Origin: JAAYFT01 sp036562765
GTDB taxonomy: Bacteria; Bacillota; Clostridia; Tissierellales; Tissierellaceae
Direction: 5' to 3'
Assembly (NCBI GenBank): GCA_036562765.1
Contig: DATCJO010000025.1
Span: forward strand, 60,075-124,074
Length of the DNA: 64,000 bases
The notes below the pieces were generated by a model, which saw only the letters and a program-made list of their open reading frames with translations, had not been told where the DNA came from and ran no database searches. The position numbers and the translations under genes are program-made. Positions 17,457-27,251 of this stretch are shown here, in pieces (position 1 is the stretch's first letter; every line of letters begins with the position of its first letter).

Positions 17457-18041
17457 ATGGCTTTAGTTCCAATTGTAATTGAACAGACAGGCCGTGGCGA
17501 AAGGTCTTACGATATTTATTCAAGGCTTTTAAAGGAAAGGATAATTTTCATAGGTGGAGAAATTGATGATGCAACTGCTAACTTGGTAGTAGCACAACTT
17601 TTGTTTTTAGAGTCAGAAGATCCCGATAAAGACATTCAATTATATATAAACAGCCCTGGTGGATCAGTTAGCGCAGGATTTGCGATTTATGATACTATGC
17701 AATATATAAAACCAGATGTATCAACTATCTGCGTAGGTTTAGCTGCAAGCATGGGTGCATTTTTACTTGCAGCAGGAGCTAAAGGAAAGAGGTTTGCTCT
17801 ACCTAATGCAGATATTATGATCCATCAACCTATTGGAGGGGCTAGAGGTCAAGCTGAAGACATTAGAATACAAGCTGAAAAGATAATTGAGCTTAGAGAA
17901 AGGATTAATAGAATTTTAGCTGAAAGAACAGGTCAACCTTATGAAAAGGTTGCTAAAGATACAGATAGAGATTATTATATGACTGCTGAAGAAGCGAAAA
18001 AATATGGCATAATTGATGAAGTCATAACAAGAAAAAAATAG
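17457..18041 (+). CDS. clpP: ATP-dependent Clp protease proteolytic subunit ClpP
   Basis: This 194-residue serine protease forms the barrel that degrades substrates fed by ClpX. Seen are INSPGGSVSAG, the active serine in GLAASMGAFLL, the histidine in MIHQPIGGARGQA, and the aspartate in TDRDYYMTAEEA. The ribosome site GGAGGG lies 7 bases before the ATG. It is in one operon with tig and clpX. Confidence 0.97.
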   Translation: MALVPIVIEQTGRGERSYDIYSRLLKERIIFIGGEIDDATANLVVAQLLFLESEDPDKDIQLYINSPGGSVSAGFAIYDTMQYIKPDVSTICVGLAASMGAFLLAAGAKGKRFALPNADIMIHQPIGGARGQAEDIRIQAEKIIELRERINRILAERTGQPYEKVAKDTDRDYYMTAEEAKKYGIIDEVITRKK

Positions 18042-18058
18042 TTAAGTGAGGTGTCACC

Positions 18059-19339
18059 GTGGCAAAATATGATGAAAGACAGTTACGTTGCTCTTTTTGT
18101 GGAAAGCCACAGGAACAAGTAAAAAGGCTAATAGCAGGTCCAAATGTATATATATGTAATGAATGTATTGAGTTGTGCCAAGAAATAATTGAAGAAGAGT
18201 TTTTAGATACATCTGAATACGATTTACAGGATTTGCCAAAGCCAGCTGAAATCAAAGAAATTTTAGACGAATATGTTATAAAGCAAGATAGAGCAAAGAA
18301 AGCATTAGCAGTAGCTGTTTATAACCACTACAAGAGAATAAATAAAAAACCAAAGAAAAACGAGGATGTAGAGTTACAAAAGAGCAACATCATTATGCTA
18401 GGACCAACTGGTTCTGGCAAGACATTGCTAGCACAAACTCTTGCAAAGATTCTAAATGTACCCTTTGCTATTGCAGACGCTACAAGTTTAACAGAAGCAG
18501 GATACGTAGGTGAAGACGTAGAAAATATTTTGTTAAAGCTTATACAAGCTGCTGATTATGACATTGAAAGAGCAGAAAAGGGTATAGTATATATAGATGA
18601 AATAGATAAGATTGCTAGAAAGTCAGAAAATCCATCTATTACAAGAGATGTAAGTGGAGAAGGAGTACAACAAGCCCTTCTAAAAATCCTAGAAGGGACT
18701 GTTGCCAATGTGCCTCCTCAAGGGGGAAGAAAGCACCCACATCAAGAATTTATACAAGTAGATACAACAAATATATTGTTTATTGTTGGCGGTGCTTTTG
18801 ATGGTTTGGAAAAGATAATCCAAAACCGAATTGGCAAAAAAGCCATGGGCTTTGGTGCTGAAATAACATCCAAAAAGGATATGAAAGTCGGAGAAATATT
18901 GAAGCATATACAACCCGAAGATTTACTAAAATACGGGCTTATACCAGAGTTCGTTGGAAGATTGCCAGTAATTGTAACACTGGAAGAACTAGATGAAGAT
19001 TCATTGATAAAGATATTAACTGAACCTAAGAATGCCCTTGTAAAACAATATAAAGAACTATTTGCAATGGATGGAGTAGAATTGGAATTTGAAGAAGAAG
19101 CATTGCGTGCAATAGCAAATAAAGCCATAAAGAGAAAGACAGGGGCTAGAGGATTAAGAAGCATTATAGAAGAAATAATGTTGGATATAATGTTTGAAAT
19201 CCCATCTAGGGACGACATCAAGAAGTGTATTATTACTAAGGAAACAGTGGAAGAGGGGGTAGGCCCTACTTTAGTGCTTTCCGATAGAAAAATACAAGGC
19301 AAGTCAAGAAAAAGGGGAAATAGCGAATCTGCTTCATAA
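18059..19339 (+). CDS. clpX: ATP-dependent Clp protease ATP-binding subunit ClpX
   Basis: ClpX unfolds substrates for ClpP. The 426-residue protein has an N-terminal C4 zinc finger (CSFCGK then CNECIELC), Walker A LGPTGSGKTLLAQ, Walker B IVYIDEIDKI and the ClpP-docking IGF-type region replaced by the FVGRLPVIV sensor block common to ClpX. The start is GTG with GAGGTG upstream. A weak hairpin overlaps the stop before lon. Confidence 0.96.
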   Translation: MAKYDERQLRCSFCGKPQEQVKRLIAGPNVYICNECIELCQEIIEEEFLDTSEYDLQDLPKPAEIKEILDEYVIKQDRAKKALAVAVYNHYKRINKKPKKNEDVELQKSNIIMLGPTGSGKTLLAQTLAKILNVPFAIADATSLTEAGYVGEDVENILLKLIQAADYDIERAEKGIVYIDEIDKIARKSENPSITRDVSGEGVQQALLKILEGTVANVPPQGGRKHPHQEFIQVDTTNILFIVGGAFDGLEKIIQNRIGKKAMGFGAEITSKKDMKVGEILKHIQPEDLLKYGLIPEFVGRLPVIVTLEELDEDSLIKILTEPKNALVKQYKELFAMDGVELEFEEEALRAIANKAIKRKTGARGLRSIIEEIMLDIMFEIPSRDDIKKCIITKETVEEGVGPTLVLSDRKIQGKSRKRGNSESAS

Positions 19340-19360
19340 GCTCACATCTGTGGGCTTTTC
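19339..19360 (+). terminator. Weak terminator or attenuator between clpX and lon
   Basis: Eight-bp stem (19339-19346 with 19349-19356, one G-T pair) overlapping the clpX stop, followed by only four T. Some read-through into lon is likely. Confidence 0.5.
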
Positions 19361-19398
19361 CTTGTATTTAGGGAATAATATTTTCAGGAGGAAAACGT

Positions 19399-21753
19399 AT
19401 GAGCCAATTTACCAGTGTTAATAAGACTCTACCACTGATACCTTTAAGAGGAATTTCCATATTTCCTCATATGGTTGTTCATTTTGACGTAGGAAGAGAA
19501 AAGTCAATAAATGCTTTGGAAAAAGCAATGATGAATGATGCCACCATATTTTTATGTTCTCAAAAGGATGCAAAAATAAACGATCCTACTGTTGATGATT
19601 TTTATCACATAGGAACAGTAGCAAAGATTAAACAGATGCTTAAACTTCCAGGTGGCAGCATAAGGGTTTTAATTGAAGGTATCAATAGAGGTAGGATAAC
19701 TGAAGTAGTACAAGAAGAGCCATATTTTCTAGTAAATATAGAAGAGCTAGTATATGATGAAAAGAAAGTAGTAAAAGACGTTAATATGGAAGCTGCAATG
19801 AGGCTTGTATTGAATGATTTTGAGGAATACCTTTCATATAATGACAGGATTTCTTCAGATGTGATGATTACTGTTTCAGATATAGATGATCCAGGGAGGT
19901 TAGCTGATGTCATAGCTTCATATATTCAATTGAAATTAGAAGATGATCAAAAAATATTAGAAACATTTGATCCTTATGATAGGTTGGAATTACTTCATAA
20001 ATTGTTGCAGGAAGAAATAGAAGTCCTTAAAATAGAAGAAAAAATAAATCAAAGGGTTAGGAAGCAAATAAGCCAAATTCAGAAGGAATACTATTTAAGG
20101 GAACAAATTAAGGCTATTCAAAAGGAACTAGGGCAAGACGACGACATCATGGCTGAAGTAGAGGCCTATGAAGAAAAGATTGAAAAAATAAAAATGCCCA
20201 AGGAAGTTAAAGAGAAGGTAAAAAAGGAAATTGACAAACTGTCTAAGTTATCACCCCATTCTCCAGATGCAGGGGTTATTAAGACCTATTTAGATATAAT
20301 AGTTGATTTACCTTGGGATAAGGAAACAAAGGATAAAATAGACCTAAAGAAGGCTAGAGAAATATTAAATGAGGACCATTATGGATTAGATGATGTCAAG
20401 GAAAGAATATTAGAATTTATAGCAATTAGGAAGCTTACTAAGAGCATGAAAGGTCCAATATTATGCCTAGTAGGGCCACCAGGAGTTGGAAAGACTTCCA
20501 TTGCAAAATCCATAGCAAGAGCTATTAATAGGAATTTCGTTAGAATGTCTCTTGGTGGTGTAAGAGATGAAGCAGAAATTAGAGGCCATAGAAGGACCTA
20601 TATAGGTGCTTTGCCAGGAAGCATAATAAATTCTATTAGAAAAGCTAAATCTAAAAATCCAGTTTTCTTACTTGACGAAATTGACAAATTAAGCTCAGAT
20701 TATAGGGGAGACCCTGCTGCAGCTCTATTGGAAGTCCTAGACCCAGAACAAAATTCTACTTTTACTGACCACTACCTAGATGTGCCCTTTGATTTGTCTA
20801 AGGTATTGTTCATAACAACAGCTAATACGACTGCTACAATTCCTCAACCACTATTGGACAGAATGGAAGTCATTAGGATTCCTGGATATACTGATGAGGA
20901 AAAAATGCAGATAGCTTTAAGGCATTTAGTTCCAAAACAGCTAAAAGAACATGGTCTAAGTAAAGATAAGGTAATGATATCTGATTCTGCAATAAAAGCT
21001 ATTATAGATTACTACACTAGAGAAGCTGGAGTAAGAGATTTAGAAAGGAATATTGCTAACTTATGCAGAAAGGCAGCTAAAAAAATAATAGAAGAAAATG
21101 TGGATGTAGTAAGGATTAATAGAGGAAATATAGCAAATTATTTAGGTCCAGAAAAGTATAGGTTCGATCTAATGGAAGAAGAAGACAAAGTTGGCGTTGC
21201 AACGGGGCTTGCTTGGACTCCTGTTGGTGGAGAAACACTATTTATAGAAGTAAACATCATGAAAGGTACAGGCAAGACTCAATTAACAGGAAAGCTAGGA
21301 GATGTAATGAAAGAATCAGCTATGGCAGGTATTAGCTATATTAGGGCCAATGCTGAAAAGTTAGGAATAGAATCAGAATTCTACAAGGATATGGACATCC
21401 ACATACATGTACCTGAAGGCGCAATACCAAAAGATGGGCCATCAGCAGGAATAGCCATTGCAACAGCAGTAGTTTCAGCATTAACAGATACTCCTATTAA
21501 AAGGGATGTGGCCATGACAGGAGAAATTACTTTAAGAGGTAGAGTTTTGCCTGTTGGAGGAATTAAGGAAAAAGTCCTTGCAGCATACAGAATGGGCATT
21601 AAAAAAGTGTTGTTGCCAGTTGAGAATAAAAAGGATTTAGATGAAATACCTGATAGGATAAGAAAGAAGATTACATTTGTATTAGTAAAAAGCATGGATG
21701 AAGTTTTAGAACACGCTTTAGCAAAAAGGACTGATGCAGATGAAAATAGTTAA
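19399..21753 (+). CDS. lon: ATP-dependent protease Lon
   Basis: The 784-residue LonA has the N-terminal substrate domain (LPLIPLRGISIFPHMVVHF), a coiled-coil linker, Walker A GPPGVGKTS, Walker B FLLDEIDKL, and the protease domain with catalytic serine in PKDGPSAGIAIAT and lysine in GGIKEKVLAA. Length is usual for LonA. GGAGG precedes the ATG. engB starts inside its last codons. Confidence 0.97.
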   Translation: MSQFTSVNKTLPLIPLRGISIFPHMVVHFDVGREKSINALEKAMMNDATIFLCSQKDAKINDPTVDDFYHIGTVAKIKQMLKLPGGSIRVLIEGINRGRITEVVQEEPYFLVNIEELVYDEKKVVKDVNMEAAMRLVLNDFEEYLSYNDRISSDVMITVSDIDDPGRLADVIASYIQLKLEDDQKILETFDPYDRLELLHKLLQEEIEVLKIEEKINQRVRKQISQIQKEYYLREQIKAIQKELGQDDDIMAEVEAYEEKIEKIKMPKEVKEKVKKEIDKLSKLSPHSPDAGVIKTYLDIIVDLPWDKETKDKIDLKKAREILNEDHYGLDDVKERILEFIAIRKLTKSMKGPILCLVGPPGVGKTSIAKSIARAINRNFVRMSLGGVRDEAEIRGHRRTYIGALPGSIINSIRKAKSKNPVFLLDEIDKLSSDYRGDPAAALLEVLDPEQNSTFTDHYLDVPFDLSKVLFITTANTTATIPQPLLDRMEVIRIPGYTDEEKMQIALRHLVPKQLKEHGLSKDKVMISDSAIKAIIDYYTREAGVRDLERNIANLCRKAAKKIIEENVDVVRINRGNIANYLGPEKYRFDLMEEEDKVGVATGLAWTPVGGETLFIEVNIMKGTGKTQLTGKLGDVMKESAMAGISYIRANAEKLGIESEFYKDMDIHIHVPEGAIPKDGPSAGIAIATAVVSALTDTPIKRDVAMTGEITLRGRVLPVGGIKEKVLAAYRMGIKKVLLPVENKKDLDEIPDRIRKKITFVLVKSMDEVLEHALAKRTDADENS

Positions 21754-22339
21754 GGCAGAATTACAAAAGGTTGCAGTTGAACCAAAACAGTATCCAATGG
21801 ACAAACTGCCAGAAATAGCCTTTGCTGGCAGGTCAAATGTAGGAAAATCATCCTTTATCAATTCGATGGTTAACAGAAATAATCTTGCCAGGACTTCAAA
21901 TAAACCGGGTAAAACGAGGACTATAAATTTCTATAATATAAATAATAACTTCAGATTTGTCGATTTGCCAGGCTATGGATATGCTGCTGTCTCCAAGGAA
22001 GAAAAAGTGAAATGGGGACAAATAATTGAATCATATTTGAATAACAGGGAAAATCTAAAAGAGGTAGTTTTGTTAGTAGATATTCGACATGAGCCAACTG
22101 ACGATGATTTGTTGATGTACAACTGGATAAAGTCTTATGGATATAGAGGTATCGTTATAGCTACAAAAAGCGATAAGATTTCGAAAGGGCAAATACAAAA
22201 GCAGTTAAGCATTATAAAGGCTAAATTGGGTATTGAAGATATGAACAATATTATTCCTTATTCTTCTAAAAATAAGATGAATAAAGATAAAATTTGGAGC
22301 TTATTTAGAGATGTTTTAGAAAAAACTAAAGACCAGTAG
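21740..22339 (+). CDS. engB: Ribosome biogenesis GTP-binding protein EngB (YsxC)
   Basis: This 199-residue GTPase helps assemble the large ribosomal subunit. Motifs are GRSNVGKSSFINS (G1), TRTINFY (G2 region), DLPGYGYA (G3) and TKSDK (G4). I use the ATG at 21740 because AAAGGA lies about 9 bases upstream; an ATG six bases earlier is too close. The gene overlaps lon by 14 bases, an arrangement common in Firmicutes. Its stop lies inside a perfect 12-bp terminator stem. Confidence 0.95.
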   Translation: MKIVKAELQKVAVEPKQYPMDKLPEIAFAGRSNVGKSSFINSMVNRNNLARTSNKPGKTRTINFYNINNNFRFVDLPGYGYAAVSKEEKVKWGQIIESYLNNRENLKEVVLLVDIRHEPTDDDLLMYNWIKSYGYRGIVIATKSDKISKGQIQKQLSIIKAKLGIEDMNNIIPYSSKNKMNKDKIWSLFRDVLEKTKDQ

Positions 22340-22356
22340 CTTCAGCTACTGGTCTT
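22329..22356. terminator. Bidirectional terminator between engB and rubredoxin
   Basis: Perfect 12-bp stem (22329-22340 with 22345-22356), loop TTCA. The minus strand shows a T-rich tail; the plus-strand tail is weaker. Confidence 0.85.
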
Positions 22357-22372
22357 ATAATAAGTACATATT

Positions 22373-22534
22373 TTATTCTTCTTTTGAAAATTGATCTTTA
22401 GTTGCTCCGCATATTGGGCATACCCAATCATCGGGCAAATCTTCAAAAGGAGTGCCTGGAGCAATTCCATTATCTGGATCTCCTACGCTAGGATCATAAA
22501 CATAACCACATAAATCACATACCCATTTTTCCAT
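22373..22534 (-). CDS. Rubredoxin
   Basis: A 53-residue protein, MEKWVCDLCGYVYDP at the start and WVCPICGATKDQF near the end. The two CxxC pairs bind one iron. The core PFEDLPDDWVCPICG block is characteristic. It carries single electrons in the cytoplasm, in anaerobes often to peroxide or superoxide reductases. The start has AAAGGGG 8 bases upstream. It is monocistronic and ends against the shared terminator. Confidence 0.97.
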   Translation of the reverse strand: MEKWVCDLCGYVYDPSVGDPDNGIAPGTPFEDLPDDWVCPICGATKDQFSKEE

Positions 22535-22728
22535 AAAACATACCCCTTTCATTTTAAATCTTTTTTATTATTACCCAAGAAAAGCATAAAATAAACAGTA
22601 AAGTTATCTATAATATATTATAATATATATTGAAAAAAACTTATTAATAAGTACAATAGGATTAGATGATATAAATATGGGGTAAAATTATAATAACATT
22701 CAGAATATATTGGGTGGAAGTGATAGAG

Positions 22729-23118
22729 TTGGAATTCAAGTATAGCGGCATCGTATGCTCGGATTTAGAGATGATAAAAAACTTTGTAGAGGATGTATTA
22801 AAGAAACTAGAAAAGCTTATAGATGATAATGACATTATGTTTGACATTAAACTAATATTAAATGAACTCATTATAAATGGTGTATTACATGGAAATAATT
22901 GTATTAGTACAAAATGTGTAAAGTTAGATTTAGAGATTAAGGGTAATAAGATAACTATTCAAGTACAAGATGAAGGACAAGGTATAGACTATGATTTAAA
23001 ATCCTATAATCCCAATGATTTAAAATGCTGTGGAAGAGGATTAGTTATAGTTAATGGCTTATCCGATGAGTTTTATATTGAGAAAAACAAAGTTGTGGCA
23101 GTTAAGGTTATTAGCTGA
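22729..23118 (+). CDS. RsbW/SpoIIAB-like ATP-binding protein (anti-sigma kinase type)
   Basis: A small protein of about 129 residues with a GHKL ATPase fold. It has the N-box LILNELIINGVLHGN, the G1 box VQDEGQGID and the G2 box GRGLVIVN. Such proteins act as anti-sigma factor serine kinases or related switches. No sigma factor or antagonist is adjacent, so the partner is unknown. The start is uncertain: TTG 22729, GTG 22720 and GTG 22714 are all in frame, and only TTG has plausible spacing from GGGTGG or GGAAGTGA. Confidence 0.75.
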   Translation: MEFKYSGIVCSDLEMIKNFVEDVLKKLEKLIDDNDIMFDIKLILNELIINGVLHGNNCISTKCVKLDLEIKGNKITIQVQDEGQGIDYDLKSYNPNDLKCCGRGLVIVNGLSDEFYIEKNKVVAVKVIS

Positions 23119-23186
23119 TTTAGGATGAAAAGTTTAATAATGAATTAAATATTAGCAGTGAAAATTATTATATTGGGGGGCTAAAA

Positions 23187-25262
23187 TTGAAAAGAATATT
23201 TGTACTGTTGTTGGTTGTTGCTGTATTATTGACTGGGTTGATTCCTGCAGTGGCCTATGGAGAAAACGGATATGACAAAAAATTGGAAGAGATGATTTTA
23301 AAGGCTAAGGATTTGTTCAATATTTCAGATGAATACGACAAGTTTGATTCAAGTATAAGTTCCTATGATGGAAAGACTTATTTTTATTTAAACTGGTCGG
23401 ATTCAAAAGGGAAACTAGATAATATCAGTATAAGTATTGATAATAACGGGAATATTATATCTTACAGCACTTATCCTTCAGTGTATAAGGAACCTGAGAA
23501 AAAACTTCCAAATATCTCTGAAAGTGAAGCTGAAAAAATAGCCATGGACTTTATTTCAATGGTAGCAAAAGATATAGCAAAGTCCATTAAACTTGTTCCA
23601 AGCAACACAAATATGAGTACTGGAGATATAAACTACTACTTCAATTATATAAGGTATGAAAATGATATTCCTTTTAAAGAAAACTATGTAACAGTAAATG
23701 TAAATAAATACACTGGGGAAGTTACTCTATACTATGTTAATTGGGATTGGGATATAGAATTCCCAAAGCCAAAAGAAATTATTTCCTTGGAAAAGGCAAA
23801 GGAAATTTATAAAGATACCATTGGATTAAAGCTCACTTATAAAACCAAAGGATACTATCCATTATATGATTCTAAAGAAGAATCCTACTTTTTAGCCTAT
23901 GCACCTTTTTATACAGATAAGGGCATAGATGCATTTACAGGAGAAAAAGTACAGTTAAGTAGTTATGGCATTTACTATGGAGCTAAAGAAACAGCGGATG
24001 GCAGTTTGACACAGGTTGAATTAAGTTCTGTTGAAAAGCTTGCTGGGCTTTTAGATGAAAAAACCATAGAAAAGATAGGAAGAGAAAGGTTAAAGCTTGA
24101 TGATGGATTTGAGTTGTACAGTAAGAGTTTGTATAAATCATATAAAAATCCCGATGATTACATTTGGAATTTATATTTTCAAAAATTGATAAAAGATAAC
24201 TACTATACTTATGTTGATGTATCTTTAGATGCTAAAACAGGAGAATTAGTTAGCTTTTATAAGAATCTACAATACAATGAAAATGAAAAGCCTAAAATTA
24301 ACAGGCAAAAAGCATTGGAAATAGCAGAAGAATATATTAAGGCCCTTCAACCAGATAAGTTCAAAGAAATTGAATTGATTGAAGATGACAACAAAGAAGA
24401 TAATCAATTAACCTATAGTTTCCAATTTATCAGAAAGACAAATGGCATTTATGTAGAAAATGACAGGATTTATGTAAATGTAGATGCTGTAGGTAAAGAA
24501 GTATATTCGTATTCCATAAGCTGGTATAAAGGAGATTTTCCAACTGTAGATAATATAATATCATTAGATAATGCCTACGAAATTTTATGGGATAAAATTG
24601 GCTTTGAATTAAACTATGTAAGAACTTATGATTATAGCGACCCAGTAAGACCAAAGGGAGTAATAAAACTTGTTTATTCATTGAATTCAGATAAACCAGC
24701 AATTATATCTGCTTCAACTGGTGAAATACTAGATTATTCAGGGAAACTATATAAGGAAAGAACAACTTTCAGCTATATAGATATAGATGATTCCTATGCA
24801 AAGGAAAAGATTGAAACCCTAGCGAAATATGGCATTGGATTCAAAGAAGAAGAATTTAAGCCAAAGGAAAAGATTACCCAAGCTGATTTTATATATCTAT
24901 TGTGGCAGACCTTGAATCAATACAGGTTAGAGGATTTATCTACTGAAGAGATATATAAGGAATTTATAATGAGTGGATATATTAAGGAAGAAGAAAAGAA
25001 TCCAGAAAAACCTATTACAAAAGAAGAGGCCGTTAAATACATCATAAGAGTTATGAGACTAGATAAAGTAGCAGAACTTGAAGACATTTACAAGGATATT
25101 TTCCTAGACAGCAATGATATTTCTAAAGGGCTAAAGGGATACATCAATCTTGCATATGGATTAAAGATAATTATTGGAGATGGTTCAGGATATATTAGGC
25201 CTAAGTATGAACTAAAGAGAGAAGATGCAGCAAATATAATTTTCAACTATATATTCAATTAA
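23187..25262 (+). CDS. Secreted YcdB/YcdC-domain protein with C-terminal SLH-like repeats
   Basis: The 691-residue protein starts from TTG behind TTGGGGGG. It has a clear signal peptide (residues 1-24, KRIFVLLLVVAVLLTGLIPAVAYG). Residues about 90-560 hold repeats of the YcdB/YcdC (PepSY-like) type, seen as alternating NISESEAEKIA, INRQKALEIAEEY and ISLDNAYEILW blocks. The last 150 residues resemble degenerate S-layer homology repeats (AKEKIETLAKYGIGFKEEEF, KPKEKITQADFIYLLW). So it is probably exported and bound to cell-wall polymers. Function is unknown. A terminator follows. Confidence 0.8.
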   Translation: MKRIFVLLLVVAVLLTGLIPAVAYGENGYDKKLEEMILKAKDLFNISDEYDKFDSSISSYDGKTYFYLNWSDSKGKLDNISISIDNNGNIISYSTYPSVYKEPEKKLPNISESEAEKIAMDFISMVAKDIAKSIKLVPSNTNMSTGDINYYFNYIRYENDIPFKENYVTVNVNKYTGEVTLYYVNWDWDIEFPKPKEIISLEKAKEIYKDTIGLKLTYKTKGYYPLYDSKEESYFLAYAPFYTDKGIDAFTGEKVQLSSYGIYYGAKETADGSLTQVELSSVEKLAGLLDEKTIEKIGRERLKLDDGFELYSKSLYKSYKNPDDYIWNLYFQKLIKDNYYTYVDVSLDAKTGELVSFYKNLQYNENEKPKINRQKALEIAEEYIKALQPDKFKEIELIEDDNKEDNQLTYSFQFIRKTNGIYVENDRIYVNVDAVGKEVYSYSISWYKGDFPTVDNIISLDNAYEILWDKIGFELNYVRTYDYSDPVRPKGVIKLVYSLNSDKPAIISASTGEILDYSGKLYKERTTFSYIDIDDSYAKEKIETLAKYGIGFKEEEFKPKEKITQADFIYLLWQTLNQYRLEDLSTEEIYKEFIMSGYIKEEEKNPEKPITKEEAVKYIIRVMRLDKVAELEDIYKDIFLDSNDISKGLKGYINLAYGLKIIIGDGSGYIRPKYELKREDAANIIFNYIFN

Positions 25263-25267
25263 GCTAA

Positions 25268-25295
25268 AGGCCTCGATTTGATTCGAGGCTTTTTA
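25268..25295 (+). terminator. Terminator after the SLH protein
   Basis: Stem GCCTCGA (25270-25276) with TCGAGGC (25283-25289), extended by weak pairs, then TTTTT. Confidence 0.88.
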
Positions 25296-25325
25296 TATGG
25301 ATATTATTTATATGTAAATTATATT

Positions 25326-25353
25326 TTGACTTTCCATATAGTTGTGGTAAAAT
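25326..25353 (+). promoter_or_regulatory. Promoter of typA (extended -10)
   Basis: TTGACT (25326-25331), 16-base spacer, TAAAAT (25348-25353) preceded by TG one base upstream. Confidence 0.7.
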
Positions 25354-25408
25354 GGATTTTGTTTGAAATTAGATAATAATTCTGAAACTAGAATGGAAGG
25401 GAATTTAT

Positions 25409-27235
25409 ATGAAGATAACTAGAGATGATGTAAGAAATATTGCAATTATTGCCCATGTAGACCATGGGAAAACTACTTTAGTTGACAGTCTTTTAAAACA
25501 GTCTGGAGTTTTTAGAGAAAATCAGGTAGTAGAGGAAAGGGTAATGGACTCCAATGATATTGAAAGGGAAAGGGGCATTACCATTTTAGCTAAAAACACT
25601 GCTGTTTATTATAATGGCGTAAAAATAAATATTGTAGATACCCCAGGCCATGCAGATTTTGGAGGAGAAGTTGAACGGGTTCTAAAAATGGTAAATGGTG
25701 TAATCTTAGTAGTTGATGCCTTTGAAGGGCCAATGCCACAAACTAAGTTTGTATTGAAAAAAGCCTTTGAATTAGATTTGCCTGCTATAGTATGTATAAA
25801 CAAAATTGATAGACCAGATGCAAGGCCTGAAGAAGTTATAGATGAAGTTTTAGATTTATTTATTGAATTAGGTGCCAGTGAAAAGCACCTTGACAGTCCC
25901 TTTGTGTTTACTTCTGCCAAAAAGGGAACAGCAACTTTAGATTATAATATTGAAGGTAAAAATATGGATCCGCTTTTTAAAACCATAATAGATTACATTC
26001 CTGCACCTGAAGGAGATGCAGATGCTCCTTTGCAAGTCCTCATTTCTACAATTGATTATAATGACTATGTTGGAAGAATAGGAATAGGAAAAGTAGAAAG
26101 AGGGAAAATAAATGAAAATCAGGAAGCTGTAATTGTCAACATGAATGATAAAGATAAATTTGACAAGGTAAAGATATCAAAATTATATGAATTTGAAGGT
26201 CTTAATAGGAAAGAAGTTGAATATGCTACAGTTGGAAGCATTATAGCAGTAACTGGCATTGAAAATATTCATATAGGAGATACAATTTGTGATGTGGACC
26301 ATCCTGAACCTCTACCATTCGTAAAAATATCTGAACCAACTATTACCATGACCTTTTCAGTAAATGACAGCCCATTTGCAGGTAGAGAAGGGAAATTTGT
26401 CACAAGCAGGCAGCTAAGGGAAAGGCTATTTAAGGAACTTCAAACAGATGTAAGCTTAAGAGTAGAAGAAACTGAGTCTACTGATTCATTTAAAGTATCT
26501 GGAAGAGGAGAACTTCACCTATCAGTATTGATAGAAAAAATGCGCAGGGAAGGATATGAGTTCCAAGTTTCTAAACCTAAAGTTATATTTAAAGAAGAAA
26601 ATGGTGTAAAACTGGAACCAATGGAAAAAGTAATAATCGATGTGCCAAGTGAATATATGGGAACAGTTATAGAAAAATTAGGAAGAAGAAAAGGCGAACT
26701 AATTAATATGACTGAATCTAATGAAGGCTATGCAAGGCTTGAATTTTCTGTACCTTCAAGGGGGCTAATAGGATATAGGCAAGAATTTTTAACAGATACA
26801 AAGGGCAATGGGATAATGAATGCAATATTTGATGGTTATGCGCCATTTAAAGGAGAAATACCTAAGAGGCAGGTAGGTTCAATAATATCCTTTGAAACAG
26901 GAATAACAACAGCTTATGGCTTATATTCTGCACAGGATAGGGGTATATTGTTTGTAGAACCCGGTGTGGAAGTATATGCTGGAATGATTGTTGGGGCAAA
27001 TCCCAAAGGATTTGACTTAGAAGTTAATGTGTGCAGGAAAAAGCATCAAACAAATATGAGAGCTGCAGGTTCAGATGAAGCCTTAAGGTTATCGCCACCA
27101 AAGATTATGTCCCTTGAAGAAGCATTGGAATTTATAGAAGACGATGAACTGGTTGAAATAACACCTCAAAGCATAAGGTTGAGAAAAAAGATATTAGATA
27201 GTACTAAGAGATATAAAGCCAATAAGAAAAATTAG
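25409..27235 (+). CDS. typA: Ribosome-associated GTPase TypA/BipA
   Basis: This 608-residue translational GTPase acts on the ribosome, with roles in 50S assembly and stress growth known for the family. Motifs are NIAIIAHVDHGKTTLVDSLL (G1), RGITI (G2), DTPGHADFGGEV (G3) and NKIDRPDARP (G4). The BipA C-terminal block GLIGYRQEFLTDTKGNG is clear. It is followed by cls after 16 bases. Confidence 0.96.
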   Translation: MKITRDDVRNIAIIAHVDHGKTTLVDSLLKQSGVFRENQVVEERVMDSNDIERERGITILAKNTAVYYNGVKINIVDTPGHADFGGEVERVLKMVNGVILVVDAFEGPMPQTKFVLKKAFELDLPAIVCINKIDRPDARPEEVIDEVLDLFIELGASEKHLDSPFVFTSAKKGTATLDYNIEGKNMDPLFKTIIDYIPAPEGDADAPLQVLISTIDYNDYVGRIGIGKVERGKINENQEAVIVNMNDKDKFDKVKISKLYEFEGLNRKEVEYATVGSIIAVTGIENIHIGDTICDVDHPEPLPFVKISEPTITMTFSVNDSPFAGREGKFVTSRQLRERLFKELQTDVSLRVEETESTDSFKVSGRGELHLSVLIEKMRREGYEFQVSKPKVIFKEENGVKLEPMEKVIIDVPSEYMGTVIEKLGRRKGELINMTESNEGYARLEFSVPSRGLIGYRQEFLTDTKGNGIMNAIFDGYAPFKGEIPKRQVGSIISFETGITTAYGLYSAQDRGILFVEPGVEVYAGMIVGANPKGFDLEVNVCRKKHQTNMRAAGSDEALRLSPPKIMSLEEALEFIEDDELVEITPQSIRLRKKILDSTKRYKANKKN

Positions 27236-27251
27236 CTTTCAGGGGGAAGAA

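Noticed and set aside
18742..19302. 186-residue minus-strand frame inside clpX
   Set aside because: Shadow of clpX, low-complexity Ser/Ile/Asn composition, no start signals.
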